A DNA stretch of 64,000 nucleotides from Micromonospora rhizosphaerae (GTDB lineage: Bacteria > Actinomycetota > Actinomycetes > Mycobacteriales > Micromonosporaceae), in assembly GCF_900091465.1 (NCBI RefSeq), contig NZ_FMHV01000002.1, positions 5,208,001 to 5,272,000 of the forward strand, read 5' to 3'. The notes beneath the pieces are model-generated. The model saw only the letters and a program-made list of their open reading frames with translations. It was not told the origin of the DNA and did no database searches. Of this stretch, positions 32,653 through 40,580 are shown piece after piece; position 1 is the stretch's first letter, and each line of letters begins with the position of its first letter. Made by a program: the position numbers and the translations under genes.

Positions 32653-33833
32653 TGGGAAAGCTGCCCGAGGGCGTCTACGCCGAACTCGACGAACGGCTCG
32701 GGCCGGTCGACGCGACGCTGCGGGCCCGCTACCCGGGCGGACGGGGCCGCCGCCAGCCGGTGCACACGGTTTACGTGCCGGCCGGCCGGGTCCGGCAGGG
32801 CCTGGTCGACGAGTGGGGCGCCGCGGCGCTGCGGACACTGACCGAGCACCCGCCGCTGCCGTTCGCGGCCGAGCTGTCCGACCGGGTGACTGCCAAGCTG
32901 CGGCGGGAGCCGATCGAGGATCTGCGGATCGACTTCGAGGACGGGTACGGCGTACGCGACGACGACACCGAGGACGCCGCCGCGCGGTCGGCGGTCGCGG
33001 CGCTGCGCGAAGGGCCGGTGCCGCCGTTCCTCGGGTTGCGGATCAAGAGCCTGGAGGCGGCGACCCGGCACCGGGCGGTACGCACCCTGGACACGTTCCT
33101 GGAGGCGTACCTCGGCGCGTTCGCCACCGTGCCGGACACCTTCGTGGTCACCCTGCCGAAGGTCAGCGCACCCGAGCAGGTCGACGCGATGGTGCTGCTG
33201 TGCGCACGGCTGGAGCGGGCGTACGGACTGCCGGCCGGTGCGCTGCGCTTCGAGGTGCAGGTCGAGACCCCGGCCGCGGTGCTCGGCGCCGACGGCACCG
33301 CGACCGTGGCGCGGCTGATCACCGCCGGCGGGAGGCGGCTGTCCGCCCTGCACTACGGCACGTACGACTACAGCGCCGCCTGCGGTGTGGCGGCGGCCCA
33401 GCAGAGCCTGGCGCATCCGGTGGCCGACCACGCGAAGGCGGTGATGCAGGTGGCGGTGGCAGGCACCGGCGTCCTGCTCTCCGACGGTTCGACCAACGTC
33501 CTGCCGGTGGGCGACACCGAGGCGGTCCAGGCGGCCTGGCGGCTGCACGCCGGGCTGGTCCGCCGCTCCCTGGCGGCCGGCTTCTACCAGGGCTGGGACC
33601 TGCACCCGGCCCAGTTGCCGACCCGGTTCGCCGCGACGTACGCGTTCTTCCGCGACGGCGCCGCCGCCGCGGCTGACCGCCTCGCCGCATACCTGCAACG
33701 CCGGGCGGGCGGGGTGCTCGACGAGCCGGCCACCGCCCGCGCGCTGGCCGGCTTCCTGCTGCGCGGGCTGGACTGCGGCGCCCTCGACCCGGCCGAGGTC
33801 GGTTTCGCCCGCGAAACGCTGGAAGCCCTGTGA
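32649..33833 (+). CDS. HpcH/HpaI/CitE-like aldolase/lyase (DUF6986 type)
   Basis: This 394-residue TIM-barrel protein is CitE-like. The acidic metal site appears as [15 protein letters not shown] (about residues 95-109) and the strand [13 protein letters not shown] supplies another Glu; [13 protein letters not shown] and the C-terminal [18 protein letters not shown] are conserved in the family. It has no assigned function that I know. It is locked into the ureide operon with overlapping ends on the xdh side. CitE-fold enzymes often condense or release glyoxylate, the end product of ureide breakdown, so a glyoxylate-consuming step is a reasonable hypothesis. Confidence 0.82.
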   Translation: MMGKLPEGVYAELDERLGPVDATLRARYPGGRGRRQPVHTVYVPAGRVRQGLVDEWGAAALRTLTEHPPLPFAAELSDRVTAKLRREPIEDLRIDFEDGYGVRDDDTEDAAARSAVAALREGPVPPFLGLRIKSLEAATRHRAVRTLDTFLEAYLGAFATVPDTFVVTLPKVSAPEQVDAMVLLCARLERAYGLPAGALRFEVQVETPAAVLGADGTATVARLITAGGRRLSALHYGTYDYSAACGVAAAQQSLAHPVADHAKAVMQVAVAGTGVLLSDGSTNVLPVGDTEAVQAAWRLHAGLVRRSLAAGFYQGWDLHPAQLPTRFAATYAFFRDGAAAAADRLAAYLQRRAGGVLDEPATARALAGFLLRGLDCGALDPAEVGFARETLEAL

Positions 33834-33912
33834 GCGCGAGGAGTGAGCCGGGTTTGCGAGCCCCGCAGTCGCGAACGAAAGGCAGCACTGTGAGCGCGAG
33901 GAGTGAGCCGGG
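33828..33912 (+). repeat. 60-nt unit flanked by a 25-nt direct repeat at the allantoinase start
   Basis: The 25 bases at 33828-33852 recur exactly at 33888-33912. Each copy contains CTGTGAGCGCGAGGAGTGAG, i.e. a stop/start junction (CTG TGA / GTG AGC). The 35 bases between carry TTGCGAGCCCCGCAGTCGCG and AAAGG. The result is two possible GTG starts 60 bases apart in the same frame. I recall the same string as a dispersed repeat in Micromonospora, from memory and not checked. Confidence 0.8.
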
Positions 33913-35218
33913 CGGCTACGACCTGGTGGTGCGGTCGCGGCGGGCGGTGCTGCCGGACGGGCCGCGGCCGGCTGCGGTGTGCGTCCGCGCCGGGCGGATC
34001 GCGGCGATCGAGGAGTACGACGCAATCGGCGGCCACGACCTGGGTGAGGTGACGCTGCTGCCCGGCCTGGTCGACACGCACGTGCACGTCAACGAGCCCG
34101 GCCGCACCGAGTGGGAGGGGTTCGCCAGCGCCACCCGGGCGGCGCTGGCCGGTGGGGTCACCACGATCGTCGACATGCCGCTCAACTCGCTGCCGCCGAC
34201 GGTCACCGTCGACGCGCTGGCGGTCAAGCGGGCGGCGGCCACCGGGCAGATCCACGTCGACGTGGGCTTCTGGGGCGGCGCGGTGCCCGGCAACGCCGGT
34301 GACCTGCCGCGGCTGCACGCCGCCGGGGTGTTCGGGTTCAAGGCGTTCCTGATCGACTCGGGGGTGCCCGAGTTCCCGCCGTTGGACCCCGCCGGCCTGG
34401 CCGAGGCGCTGGAGGCGGTGGACGCCCTGTACGTCGTCCACGCCGAGGACCCGACCGAGGTGGCCGACCCGCCCGCCTCGCGGCGCTACTCCGACTTCTT
34501 GAGCTCCCGCCCGCCGGCCGCCGAACGGCGGGCGGTCGGCGCGGTGGTCGACGTGGCGCGGCGTACCGGCGGGCGGGTGCACATCCTGCACCTGTCCGCC
34601 GCCGACGCGCTGCCGCTGCTGGCGCAGGCGAGGGCGGCCGGCGTGCGGGTGAGCGCGGAGACGTGCCCGCACTACCTGACGCTGGCCGCCGACGAGGTGC
34701 CGGACGGGGCGACCGAGTTCAAGTGCTGTCCGCCGATCCGCGGGTCCGGCAACCGGGAGCGGCTGTGGGCGGGGCTCGCGGCGGGCCTCGTCGACTGCGT
34801 GGTCTCCGACCACTCCCCCTGCACCCCGGCGCTGAAATGTGGCGACACCGGTGACTTCGCGGCGGCGTGGGGCGGCATCGCGTCGGTGCAGCTCGGCCTG
34901 CCGGTCGTGTGGACGGCGGCCCGGCGGCGCGGCCACCCGCTCACCGACGTGGTGCGGTGGATGGCGACGAGTCCGGCCGCGTTGGTCGGGTTGCGACGCA
35001 AGGGACGCATCGCCGTCGGCTGCGACGCCGACCTGGTCGCGTTCGACCCGGAGGCGCCGTTCACTGTCGACCCGGCGGCCCTGCACCACCGGCACCCGAC
35101 CACGCCGTACGCCGGTCAGGTGCTCACCGGCGTCGTCCGGGCCACCTGGCTGCGCGGCGTGCCCGTCACCCCGGGCGGACCACCGCAGGGGCGGCTGCTG
35201 GACAGGAGTGGCGAATGA
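33890..35218 (+). CDS. allB: Allantoinase
   Basis: This 442-residue dihydroorotase-fold amidohydrolase has [17 protein letters not shown] (metal ligands), the carbamylated Lys in [33 protein letters not shown] and the metal Asp in SDHSPC. It opens allantoin to allantoate. I chose GTG at 33890, with AAAGG eight bases upstream. GTG at 33830 in the same frame would add 20 residues encoded by the repeat unit, and it overlaps the previous stop. The body of the protein aligns with AllB only after the repeat, so the extra N-terminus is not part of the enzyme. Confidence 0.94.
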   Translation: MSARSEPGGYDLVVRSRRAVLPDGPRPAAVCVRAGRIAAIEEYDAIGGHDLGEVTLLPGLVDTHVHVNEPGRTEWEGFASATRAALAGGVTTIVDMPLNSLPPTVTVDALAVKRAAATGQIHVDVGFWGGAVPGNAGDLPRLHAAGVFGFKAFLIDSGVPEFPPLDPAGLAEALEAVDALYVVHAEDPTEVADPPASRRYSDFLSSRPPAAERRAVGAVVDVARRTGGRVHILHLSAADALPLLAQARAAGVRVSAETCPHYLTLAADEVPDGATEFKCCPPIRGSGNRERLWAGLAAGLVDCVVSDHSPCTPALKCGDTGDFAAAWGGIASVQLGLPVVWTAARRRGHPLTDVVRWMATSPAALVGLRRKGRIAVGCDADLVAFDPEAPFTVDPAALHHRHPTTPYAGQVLTGVVRATWLRGVPVTPGGPPQGRLLDRSGE

Positions 35219-36246
35219 GCGACTTCACCGTGCTGCCGGACCTCGCATCCCGCCTGCTCGGCGGTGGTGTGGTCGACGCCAACGACGAGTTCTTCGCGGC
35301 GCGCGACAACCTGGTCACCACCGAACCGCCGGCTTTCGTCGCCGGCACCTTCGGCCCCAAGGGCCAGGTGTACGACGGCTGGGAGACCCGCCGGCGGCGG
35401 GAGCCCGGCCACGACTGGGCGGTCGTCCGGCTGGGTGCTCCGGGTGTCGTCCACGGGATCGTGGTGGACACCTCGTACTTCACCGGCAACTACCCGCCGT
35501 ACGCCTCGGTCGAGGGGTGTCACGTGGCGGGCTACCCGAGCCCCGCCGAGCTGGCCCGCGCCGACTGGTCGACGCTGCTGCCCCGCGCGCCGCTCGCCGG
35601 GGACACCCGCAACGCCTTCCCGGTCAGCCACGAACGCCGGGTGACCCACGTACGGCTGTCCATCTACCCCGACGGCGGCGTGGCGCGGCTGCGGGTGCAC
35701 GGGGTGGTCGTACCCGATCCGCGCTTGTGGCCCGACGGCCGGCTGGACCTCGCGGCGCTGGAGCACGGCGGGCGGGTGGTGGGGTGCAGCAACGGGTTCT
35801 ACGGCGCACCGCACCAGCTCATCGCGCCGGGTCTGGCCCGGGTGATGGGCGACGGTTGGGAGACGGCTCGGCGGCGTGACGGCGGCAACGACTGGATCGT
35901 GGTGCAGCTCGCCGCGCCCGGCCGGGTCCGCCTCGCCGAGTTGGATACCACGCACTTCAAGGGCAACGCCCCGGACGCGGCGACGCTGCGCGGGATCGAC
36001 GCGCGGACGGCGGACCCGGACGACCCTTCGGCCTGGTTCGACCTGCTGCCGCGCACCCGGCTGCAACCGGACACCCGGCACCGGTTCCCGCTCGACGACG
36101 TCGCGGTGGCGACGCACGTACGGCTGGACGTCTTCCCCGACGGTGGGATGGCGCGGTTGCGCCTGCACGGGGTGGTCGACGCCGACGACCTCGCGGCCCT
36201 GGCACGCTGGCGGCATGCTGTCCCCCGGCCATCGCCCGGAGGATGA
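35215..36246 (+). CDS. alc: Allantoicase
   Basis: This 343-residue protein has two repeated allantoicase domains: [20 protein letters not shown] plus [12 protein letters not shown] in the first, and [16 protein letters not shown] plus [16 protein letters not shown] in the second. Each ends in [19 protein letters not shown] or a close copy. It cleaves allantoate to (S)-ureidoglycolate and urea. ATG at 35215 overlaps the allantoinase stop (ATGA). It is the last gene of the operon; no ureidoglycolate lyase or urease follows in this window. Confidence 0.96.
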   Translation: MSDFTVLPDLASRLLGGGVVDANDEFFAARDNLVTTEPPAFVAGTFGPKGQVYDGWETRRRREPGHDWAVVRLGAPGVVHGIVVDTSYFTGNYPPYASVEGCHVAGYPSPAELARADWSTLLPRAPLAGDTRNAFPVSHERRVTHVRLSIYPDGGVARLRVHGVVVPDPRLWPDGRLDLAALEHGGRVVGCSNGFYGAPHQLIAPGLARVMGDGWETARRRDGGNDWIVVQLAAPGRVRLAELDTTHFKGNAPDAATLRGIDARTADPDDPSAWFDLLPRTRLQPDTRHRFPLDDVAVATHVRLDVFPDGGMARLRLHGVVDADDLAALARWRHAVPRPSPGG

Positions 36247-36255
36247 TGAGCGGTT

Positions 36256-36284
36256 CCTCGCCGCCGATGACCCGCTCGGCGAGG
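36256..36284 (+). terminator. Hairpin after allantoicase
   Basis: CCTCGCCG (36256-36263) pairs with CGGCGAGG (36277-36284) in a perfect eight-base stem ten bases past the alc stop. A second dyad, GGGACCGG (36289-36296) with CCGGTCCC (36306-36313), overlaps the 3' end of the convergent WYL gene, so this junction may terminate both transcripts. Confidence 0.6.
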
Positions 36285-36301
36285 CCTAGGGACCGGGTTC
36301 G

Positions 36302-37261
36302 TCAGCCGGTCCCGGCCATCGCCGCGAGGCGGCGGGCGAGCAGGACGATCGCCTCCCGCAGCTCCGGAGGCTCCAGCACCTCCGCCTCGAAGCCCAGCCG
36401 GGCCACGTGCACGGCGAGCCAGTCCAGGCTCTCCCCGCCGACGACGAGCACGCACCACCCGTCGCGATCGTCCTCGACGCGCCCCACCTGGGGCGGCACC
36501 AGCTCCCGCACCCGGTCGGGTCGGGCGTGCACCCGCACCCGGGCGAGATACCGGTACGGCGCCTCGGTCACGGACCGCTGCACGTAGGCGACCGGGTCCG
36601 GATGCTCCCTCGGCCGGAAGCGCCAGGTCGTCGCCACCACCTCGCGCATCCGGTCCAGCCGGAAGGTGCGCCAGTCGTCGCGGTCGACGTCCCGGGCCAT
36701 CAGGTACCAGCGGCGGCCGGTGGTGACCATCCGCACCGGCTCGACCGTGCGCTCGCGCTCCCCGCCGTCGCGGCCGGCGTACCGATACCGCACCCGCACG
36801 GCGTCGCGACAGGCCCGCGCGAGCGTCACCAGCAGCTCCGCGTCGACCTCGACCCCGGGGCCGACAAGGGTATCGGTGGCGCCGTGCACCGCCCGCACCT
36901 CGGCGCGCAGCCGGGACGGCATCACCTGGTCGAGCTTCGCGAGCGCCCGCAGTGCCGCCTCGCCCGCCCCGGCGACCGTGCCCCCCGACGCCAACCGCAG
37001 GGAAACCGCCGTCGCGATCGCCTCCTCGTCGTCGAGGAGCAGCGGCGGCAGCCGGGCGCCCGCGCCGAGCTGGTAGCCGCCGCCGACGCCCGCCGTCGCG
37101 TGCACGGGGTAGCCGAGCGCGCGCAGTCGCTCCACGTCGCGGCGCACCGAGCGGTCGGTGACCCCCAGCTCGCCGGCGAGCTCGGCGGCGGTCCAGGACG
37201 GCCGCCGCTGCAGCAGCCCCAGCAACCGCAGCACCCGCTCGGTCGTCGCCTCGACGGTCAC
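36302..37261 (-). CDS. WYL-domain transcriptional regulator (YafY type)
   Basis: This 319-residue protein has an N-terminal DeoR/HTH_11 winged helix (TAAELAGELGVTDRSVRRDVERL) with the typical TAGVGGGYQLG wing, and a central WYL domain (VEPVRMVTTGRRWYLMARD, DWRTFRLDRM) followed by the WCX C-terminal extension. GTG at 37261 is the first plausible start. It is divergent from a DinB-like gene with a 61-bp spacer that holds a clear palindrome, so it probably controls itself and that gene. Ligand is unknown; WYL domains can bind nucleic acid. Confidence 0.92.
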   Translation of the reverse strand: MTVEATTERVLRLLGLLQRRPSWTAAELAGELGVTDRSVRRDVERLRALGYPVHATAGVGGGYQLGAGARLPPLLLDDEEAIATAVSLRLASGGTVAGAGEAALRALAKLDQVMPSRLRAEVRAVHGATDTLVGPGVEVDAELLVTLARACRDAVRVRYRYAGRDGGERERTVEPVRMVTTGRRWYLMARDVDRDDWRTFRLDRMREVVATTWRFRPREHPDPVAYVQRSVTEAPYRYLARVRVHARPDRVRELVPPQVGRVEDDRDGWCVLVVGGESLDWLAVHVARLGFEAEVLEPPELREAIVLLARRLAAMAGTG

Positions 37262-37267
37262 CCGCTC

Positions 37268-37292
37268 ATCGTTCCACAGATCTAGGAACGAT
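37268..37292. promoter_or_regulatory. Palindrome between the WYL regulator and the DinB-like gene
   Basis: ATCGTTCC (37268-37275) and GGAACGAT (37285-37292) are perfect inverted arms around a nine-base spacer (ACAGATCTA). It fills the short divergent spacer and is a strong candidate for the operator of the WYL regulator. Confidence 0.6.
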
Positions 37293-37322
37293 CCTGTCCG
37301 CTATATGCGGGAGGCTGGAAGC

Positions 37323-37907
37323 ATGACCGACCAGACCTGGAACCCGCTGCTCCGAGACCAGTTCGCCGGGCACTGGACCAACCAGCTGCGCGATCGCCTC
37401 GACGGACTCACCGACGACGAGTACTTCTGGGAGCCGACGCCCGGCTGTTGGAGCGTGCGCCCGCGCGGCACCGGCGCCGCACCGGTACAGGCCGGGTCCG
37501 GCGCGATGACCATCGACTTCGCGATGCCGCAGCCCGACCCGCCACCGCTCACGACGATCGCCTGGCGGCTCGGGCACGTGATCGTCGGCGTGCTCGCGGT
37601 GCGCAACGCCGCGCACTTCGGTCGCCCGCCCACCGACTACCGGTCGTTCGAGTACGCCGCGACCGCGACCGGGGCGTTGGCCCAGCTCGACGCGGAATAC
37701 GCCACGTGGCTGGCCGGCGTCGAGTCCCTCGGCGAAACCGGCCTCGCCCGCCCGTGCGGGGAGGCGGAGGGACCGTACGCCGAGCGTCCTCTGGCCGCGC
37801 TGGTGCTGCACATCAACCGCGAGCTGGTCCACCATCTGGCCGAGGTGTGCCTGCTCCGCGACCTTTACCTGCACAATCACCAGCAGACCCGACTGGAGGC
37901 GAGCTGA
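37323..37907 (+). CDS. DinB-fold family protein
   Basis: This 194-residue protein resembles the DinB/YfiT four-helix-bundle family. It has LLRDQFAGHWTNQLRDRLDGLTDDEYFWEP at the start (split by a helix turn), a WRLGHVIVGVLAVRNAAHFG helix with the first His, and HINRELVHHLAEVCLLRDL with the second His pair, positioned to form a metal site. ATG at 37323 has GGGAGG nine bases upstream. Members include thiol-dependent (mycothiol, bacillithiol) transferases; the substrate here is unknown. It faces the WYL regulator and is followed at once by the VOC gene. Confidence 0.8.
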   Translation: MTDQTWNPLLRDQFAGHWTNQLRDRLDGLTDDEYFWEPTPGCWSVRPRGTGAAPVQAGSGAMTIDFAMPQPDPPPLTTIAWRLGHVIVGVLAVRNAAHFGRPPTDYRSFEYAATATGALAQLDAEYATWLAGVESLGETGLARPCGEAEGPYAERPLAALVLHINRELVHHLAEVCLLRDLYLHNHQQTRLEAS

Positions 37908-37908
37908 G

Positions 37909-38346
37909 ATGGCCCGCGACGTTCAGATCACTTTCGACTGCGCCGACCCGGCCGGGTTGGCGGCGTTCTGGGGCGAGGCCCTCGGCTACCAGCTGCAGGA
38001 TCCGCCCAAGGGCTTCGAGTCGTGGGAGCAGGCACTGGAGGCGATGGGCGTGCCGCCCGAGAGGCGCAACGACGCCTCGGCGGTGGTCGACCCCGAGGGT
38101 TCCGGGCCGCGGCTGTTCTTCCAGCGGGTGCCGGAGCGCAAGCAGGCCAAGAACCGCGTGCACCTCGATGTGCGAGCCGCCCCCGGGCTCGAGGGCGACG
38201 CGCGGATGGCGGCCCTGGAGGCGGAGGCCGAGCGGCTCGTCTCCCTCAGCGCCACCCGGCTCAGGCGCTACGAGCCCGCTCCCCCGCTCGGCGCCGGTCA
38301 CATCGTGATGGCCGACCCCGAGGGCAACGAGTTCTGCCTCGATTGA
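37909..38346 (+). CDS. VOC-family (glyoxalase-like) protein
   Basis: This 145-residue protein has the actinobacterial glyoxalase_6 layout: ITFDCADPAGLAAFWGEALGY at the N-terminus, RLFFQRVPERKQAKNRVHLDV in the middle and HIVMADPEGNEFCLD at the end. It begins one base after the DinB-like stop, so the two are co-transcribed. The family covers metal-dependent lyases, dioxygenases and resistance proteins; none can be picked from sequence. Confidence 0.88.
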   Translation: MARDVQITFDCADPAGLAAFWGEALGYQLQDPPKGFESWEQALEAMGVPPERRNDASAVVDPEGSGPRLFFQRVPERKQAKNRVHLDVRAAPGLEGDARMAALEAEAERLVSLSATRLRRYEPAPPLGAGHIVMADPEGNEFCLD

Positions 38347-38423
38347 TCAGCCGCGCGGCGGGGCCGGCGGCATCAGCGGTCCCCGACGGGGGCGGCTGGC
38401 GCGTCCACGGCCGCAACAGCGAC

Positions 38424-38565
38424 CAGAAGCGAGAGGTCCGCTACGCCCGCGAGTTCGCCAGCGAGGACGAGCGCACCGCCGCCATTGACATCTGGAACAT
38501 CCACTACAACCACCATCGACCCACAGCGGAGCAGATGGCCAGCCGCCCGCATCACGACTCCGGAG
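38424..38565 (+). pseudogene. Remnant of an IS481/IS3-type transposase C-terminus
   Basis: The translated stretch REVRYAREFASEDER then IDIWNIHYNHHRPT matches the end of integrase-core transposases, where YNHHRPH is diagnostic. Only about 45 residues remain and the sequence after YNHHRP is scrambled. It is a scar of an insertion sequence just past the VOC gene. Confidence 0.65.
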
Positions 38566-38595
38566 CGGTGTCACTAACGTCCGGCCCTCGTACAC

Positions 38596-39108
38596 CTAAC
38601 CGTCGGCGTAGACGAGGTCCATCGTGTCGGTGCGTCCGGACCAGCGGAGTTCGAGGTGCCAGCAGCCCGCCCGCGGCATGTCGATGATCGATGGGCCCGG
38701 ACCACCGGTGACCTCCCTGGTCACCTGCGTGTCGGCGCCATCCAGGGTCGCGGTGATCACCAGGGTGGCCGGCGACGTCGGGTCGGACGGCGTCGTGGCC
38801 GGACGGGACACCCACAGGATCTTGTTGTTGGACCCGTCGTCTCTGGCCTGCGACAGCGGGTAGCCGAACAACACCGCGGCGATCTCGCCCCTCGCGCCGA
38901 GGACGTGCGGGATCCGGGCGTCCCGGCCGAACCCGGCGTCCGCCCAGTCGGGCAGGGACCCCTGCTCCACCCGCGAGCCGCAGCCTGTCGCGGCGCTCGC
39001 CGAGGCCGTGGTGGCCGGAGCGCCGACCGGCGCGGCGGACCGGCCCGCGGTTGTGCAGCCCGCCAGCAGGACCACCGACCCCAGCAACAACCTGCCCCAT
39101 GAACCCAT
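38596..39108 (-). CDS. Small secreted lipoprotein of unknown function
   Basis: This 170-residue protein has a signal peptide with lipobox LLAGC (Cys at about residue 18), an Ala/Thr/Ser linker and a beta-rich domain. Two more Cys (CGSR near residue 43 and GCWHLELRW near residue 148) may form a disulfide. The GCWHLELRWSGRTDTMDLVY end resembles small immunoglobulin-like lipoproteins. ATG at 39108 follows GGAAGG. It lies downstream of the anti-sigma gene on the same strand, with a 106-bp gap, and could belong to that regulon. Confidence 0.75.
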   Translation of the reverse strand: MGSWGRLLLGSVVLLAGCTTAGRSAAPVGAPATTASASAATGCGSRVEQGSLPDWADAGFGRDARIPHVLGARGEIAAVLFGYPLSQARDDGSNNKILWVSRPATTPSDPTSPATLVITATLDGADTQVTREVTGGPGPSIIDMPRAGCWHLELRWSGRTDTMDLVYADG

Positions 39109-39214
39109 CTCGCGCCTTCCGGATAAGCGTCGTGCCTGCCGGACTCTTGCCGCACACCATCAGGACACCGGGCAGGGCCCTCCTGGTTCCCGTTACCGGT
39201 GCGAGTCCCCTCCC

Positions 39215-39934
39215 CTAATTCAGCGAGCTGGCGATCTCGATCGCCTCGAGCTTGGTGAGGTCACCCTCAAGCCGGTAGCTCACGCCAGCCTCCTGCCAGA
39301 TCAGGGTCGAGGCGGCCAGCCGCGCGGTCTCCACGCGGAGCGTGCCCGCGCGATCCACATAGGCTACTGGGTGCGGGCCGCCGATCCAGACGGCGAAATC
39401 ACCATTGACCTGGACCCAGTCCACCCCCGGCCCGCTGGCCTGCTTCTGGAAGACCGGGTCGAGACGACCGTCGAAGGCATCGATGCGCAGCGCGCCTCCG
39501 CGGTACAGCAGCGTCGCCACTCGATAGGTGCCCGTGCCATCGGCGTCGGCGACCAGCACCTGCTCGGGCGGTCCCAGCTTCGCCGGTAGGCGAATCGGGA
39601 AGCGCACCCGCCGCTGCGCCTCATCCAGCACAGTGGGCCGCTGCGACGGCAACGCCGACGGAGTGCCGGTGGGCAGTGCCGGTTCGGGCGACATGGTGAT
39701 GATGACGCCGGCGAAGCGCAGCAGCCCCGCCACGGCGTCGGCGAGGGCGGCCCGCCCCGGCGGCAGCACCGCAACAAGCAGAGCGACCAGCGCCGCGGCG
39801 ACGTAGAAGCGCCACCGGCGTCGCCTGGGCACGGGCGCGGTGAGTTGGGCGCGTACGCGGGCGGTCACGTCGGGCGGTTCTGGCGTCTGCAGCCAGGCGG
39901 AGAGGTCGCGCAACTCCCTTTCGAGGTCATCCAT
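39215..39934 (-). CDS. Membrane-bound anti-sigma-like protein
   Basis: This 239-residue protein starts with a short cytoplasmic helix region (MDDLERELRDLSAWLQTPEPPDV), one membrane helix (WRFYVAAALVALLVAVLPPG, about residues 41-60) and an extracytoplasmic domain (VGPHPV-like WVQVNGDFAVWIGGPHP; YRLEGDLTKLEAIEIASSL). ATG at 39934 overlaps the ECF sigma stop by eight bases. Position and topology fit an anti-sigma factor, although the N-terminal part is shorter than a zinc-binding ASD and lacks its HxxxCxxC motif. Confidence 0.8.
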   Translation of the reverse strand: MDDLERELRDLSAWLQTPEPPDVTARVRAQLTAPVPRRRRWRFYVAAALVALLVAVLPPGRAALADAVAGLLRFAGVIITMSPEPALPTGTPSALPSQRPTVLDEAQRRVRFPIRLPAKLGPPEQVLVADADGTGTYRVATLLYRGGALRIDAFDGRLDPVFQKQASGPGVDWVQVNGDFAVWIGGPHPVAYVDRAGTLRVETARLAASTLIWQEAGVSYRLEGDLTKLEAIEIASSLN

Positions 39935-40481
39935 GGCGCACCTCCTCGACCTGGAGCAGGCCACGCAGCTTCACCAGGGCCCGGGACGTCCGCGACTTCA
40001 CCGTGCCCCGGGGCCATCCCAACATCGTCCCGGTCTCGTCCTCGCTGAGATCGAGGAAGAATCGGCAGACGATCACCTCACGATCCTTCGCCGGCAGCAG
40101 GCGCAGGGCCTGCACCAGCGCGGCCCGACGTTCCGCGGCCAGGACGCCAGCGACCGCGTCATCCTCGGCGATCTCCGACTTCGGGCTCGCCGCCGCGGCG
40201 CGCAGGACGAGTCCGTCGCGCCGGCTGCGCGAGCGGTGCAGGTTGCGGGTCTCGTTGGACACGATCGCCAGGAGCCATGACCGAAAGGACGACTCTCCCC
40301 GATAGCGGGAGAGCTTGCGGTATCCCTTCACAAACGCCTCCTGGATGACGTCCTCCGCGTCCGAGCCCGCGCCGAGCAGCACCGCCGTCCGGTACGCGGA
40401 CGCGGTGTGCCGGGCAACCAGGAGTTCATAAGCCTCCAGGTCACCTGCCCGAGCGCGGATGACCAACTCTTCGTCGTCCAG
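39927..40481 (-). CDS. ECF-family RNA polymerase sigma factor
   Basis: This protein of about 184 residues has region 2 (AYELLVARHTASAYRTAVLL; DAEDVIQEAFVKGYRKLSRY) and region 4 (LPAKDREVIVCRFFLDLSEDETG; GTVKSRTSRALVKLRGLL). I chose CTG at 40481 as the start. GGAGG lies five bases before it, and it restores the usual DDEELVIRARAGD beginning. TTG at 40466 has no spaced ribosome site. It overlaps the anti-sigma gene by eight bases and is 99 bp from the divergent beta-propeller lipoprotein gene. Confidence 0.88.
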   Translation of the reverse strand: MDDEELVIRARAGDLEAYELLVARHTASAYRTAVLLGAGSDAEDVIQEAFVKGYRKLSRYRGESSFRSWLLAIVSNETRNLHRSRSRRDGLVLRAAAASPKSEIAEDDAVAGVLAAERRAALVQALRLLPAKDREVIVCRFFLDLSEDETGTMLGWPRGTVKSRTSRALVKLRGLLQVEEVRHG

Positions 40482-40580
40482 GGAAACCTCCGGTGGGGAC
40501 CAAACTCATGACACCGCCTGCGCCGTGCGAGTTCCATGCCTCGGGCGGAACCCCGGCGGGCCCGACGGTGTCAATCGGGC

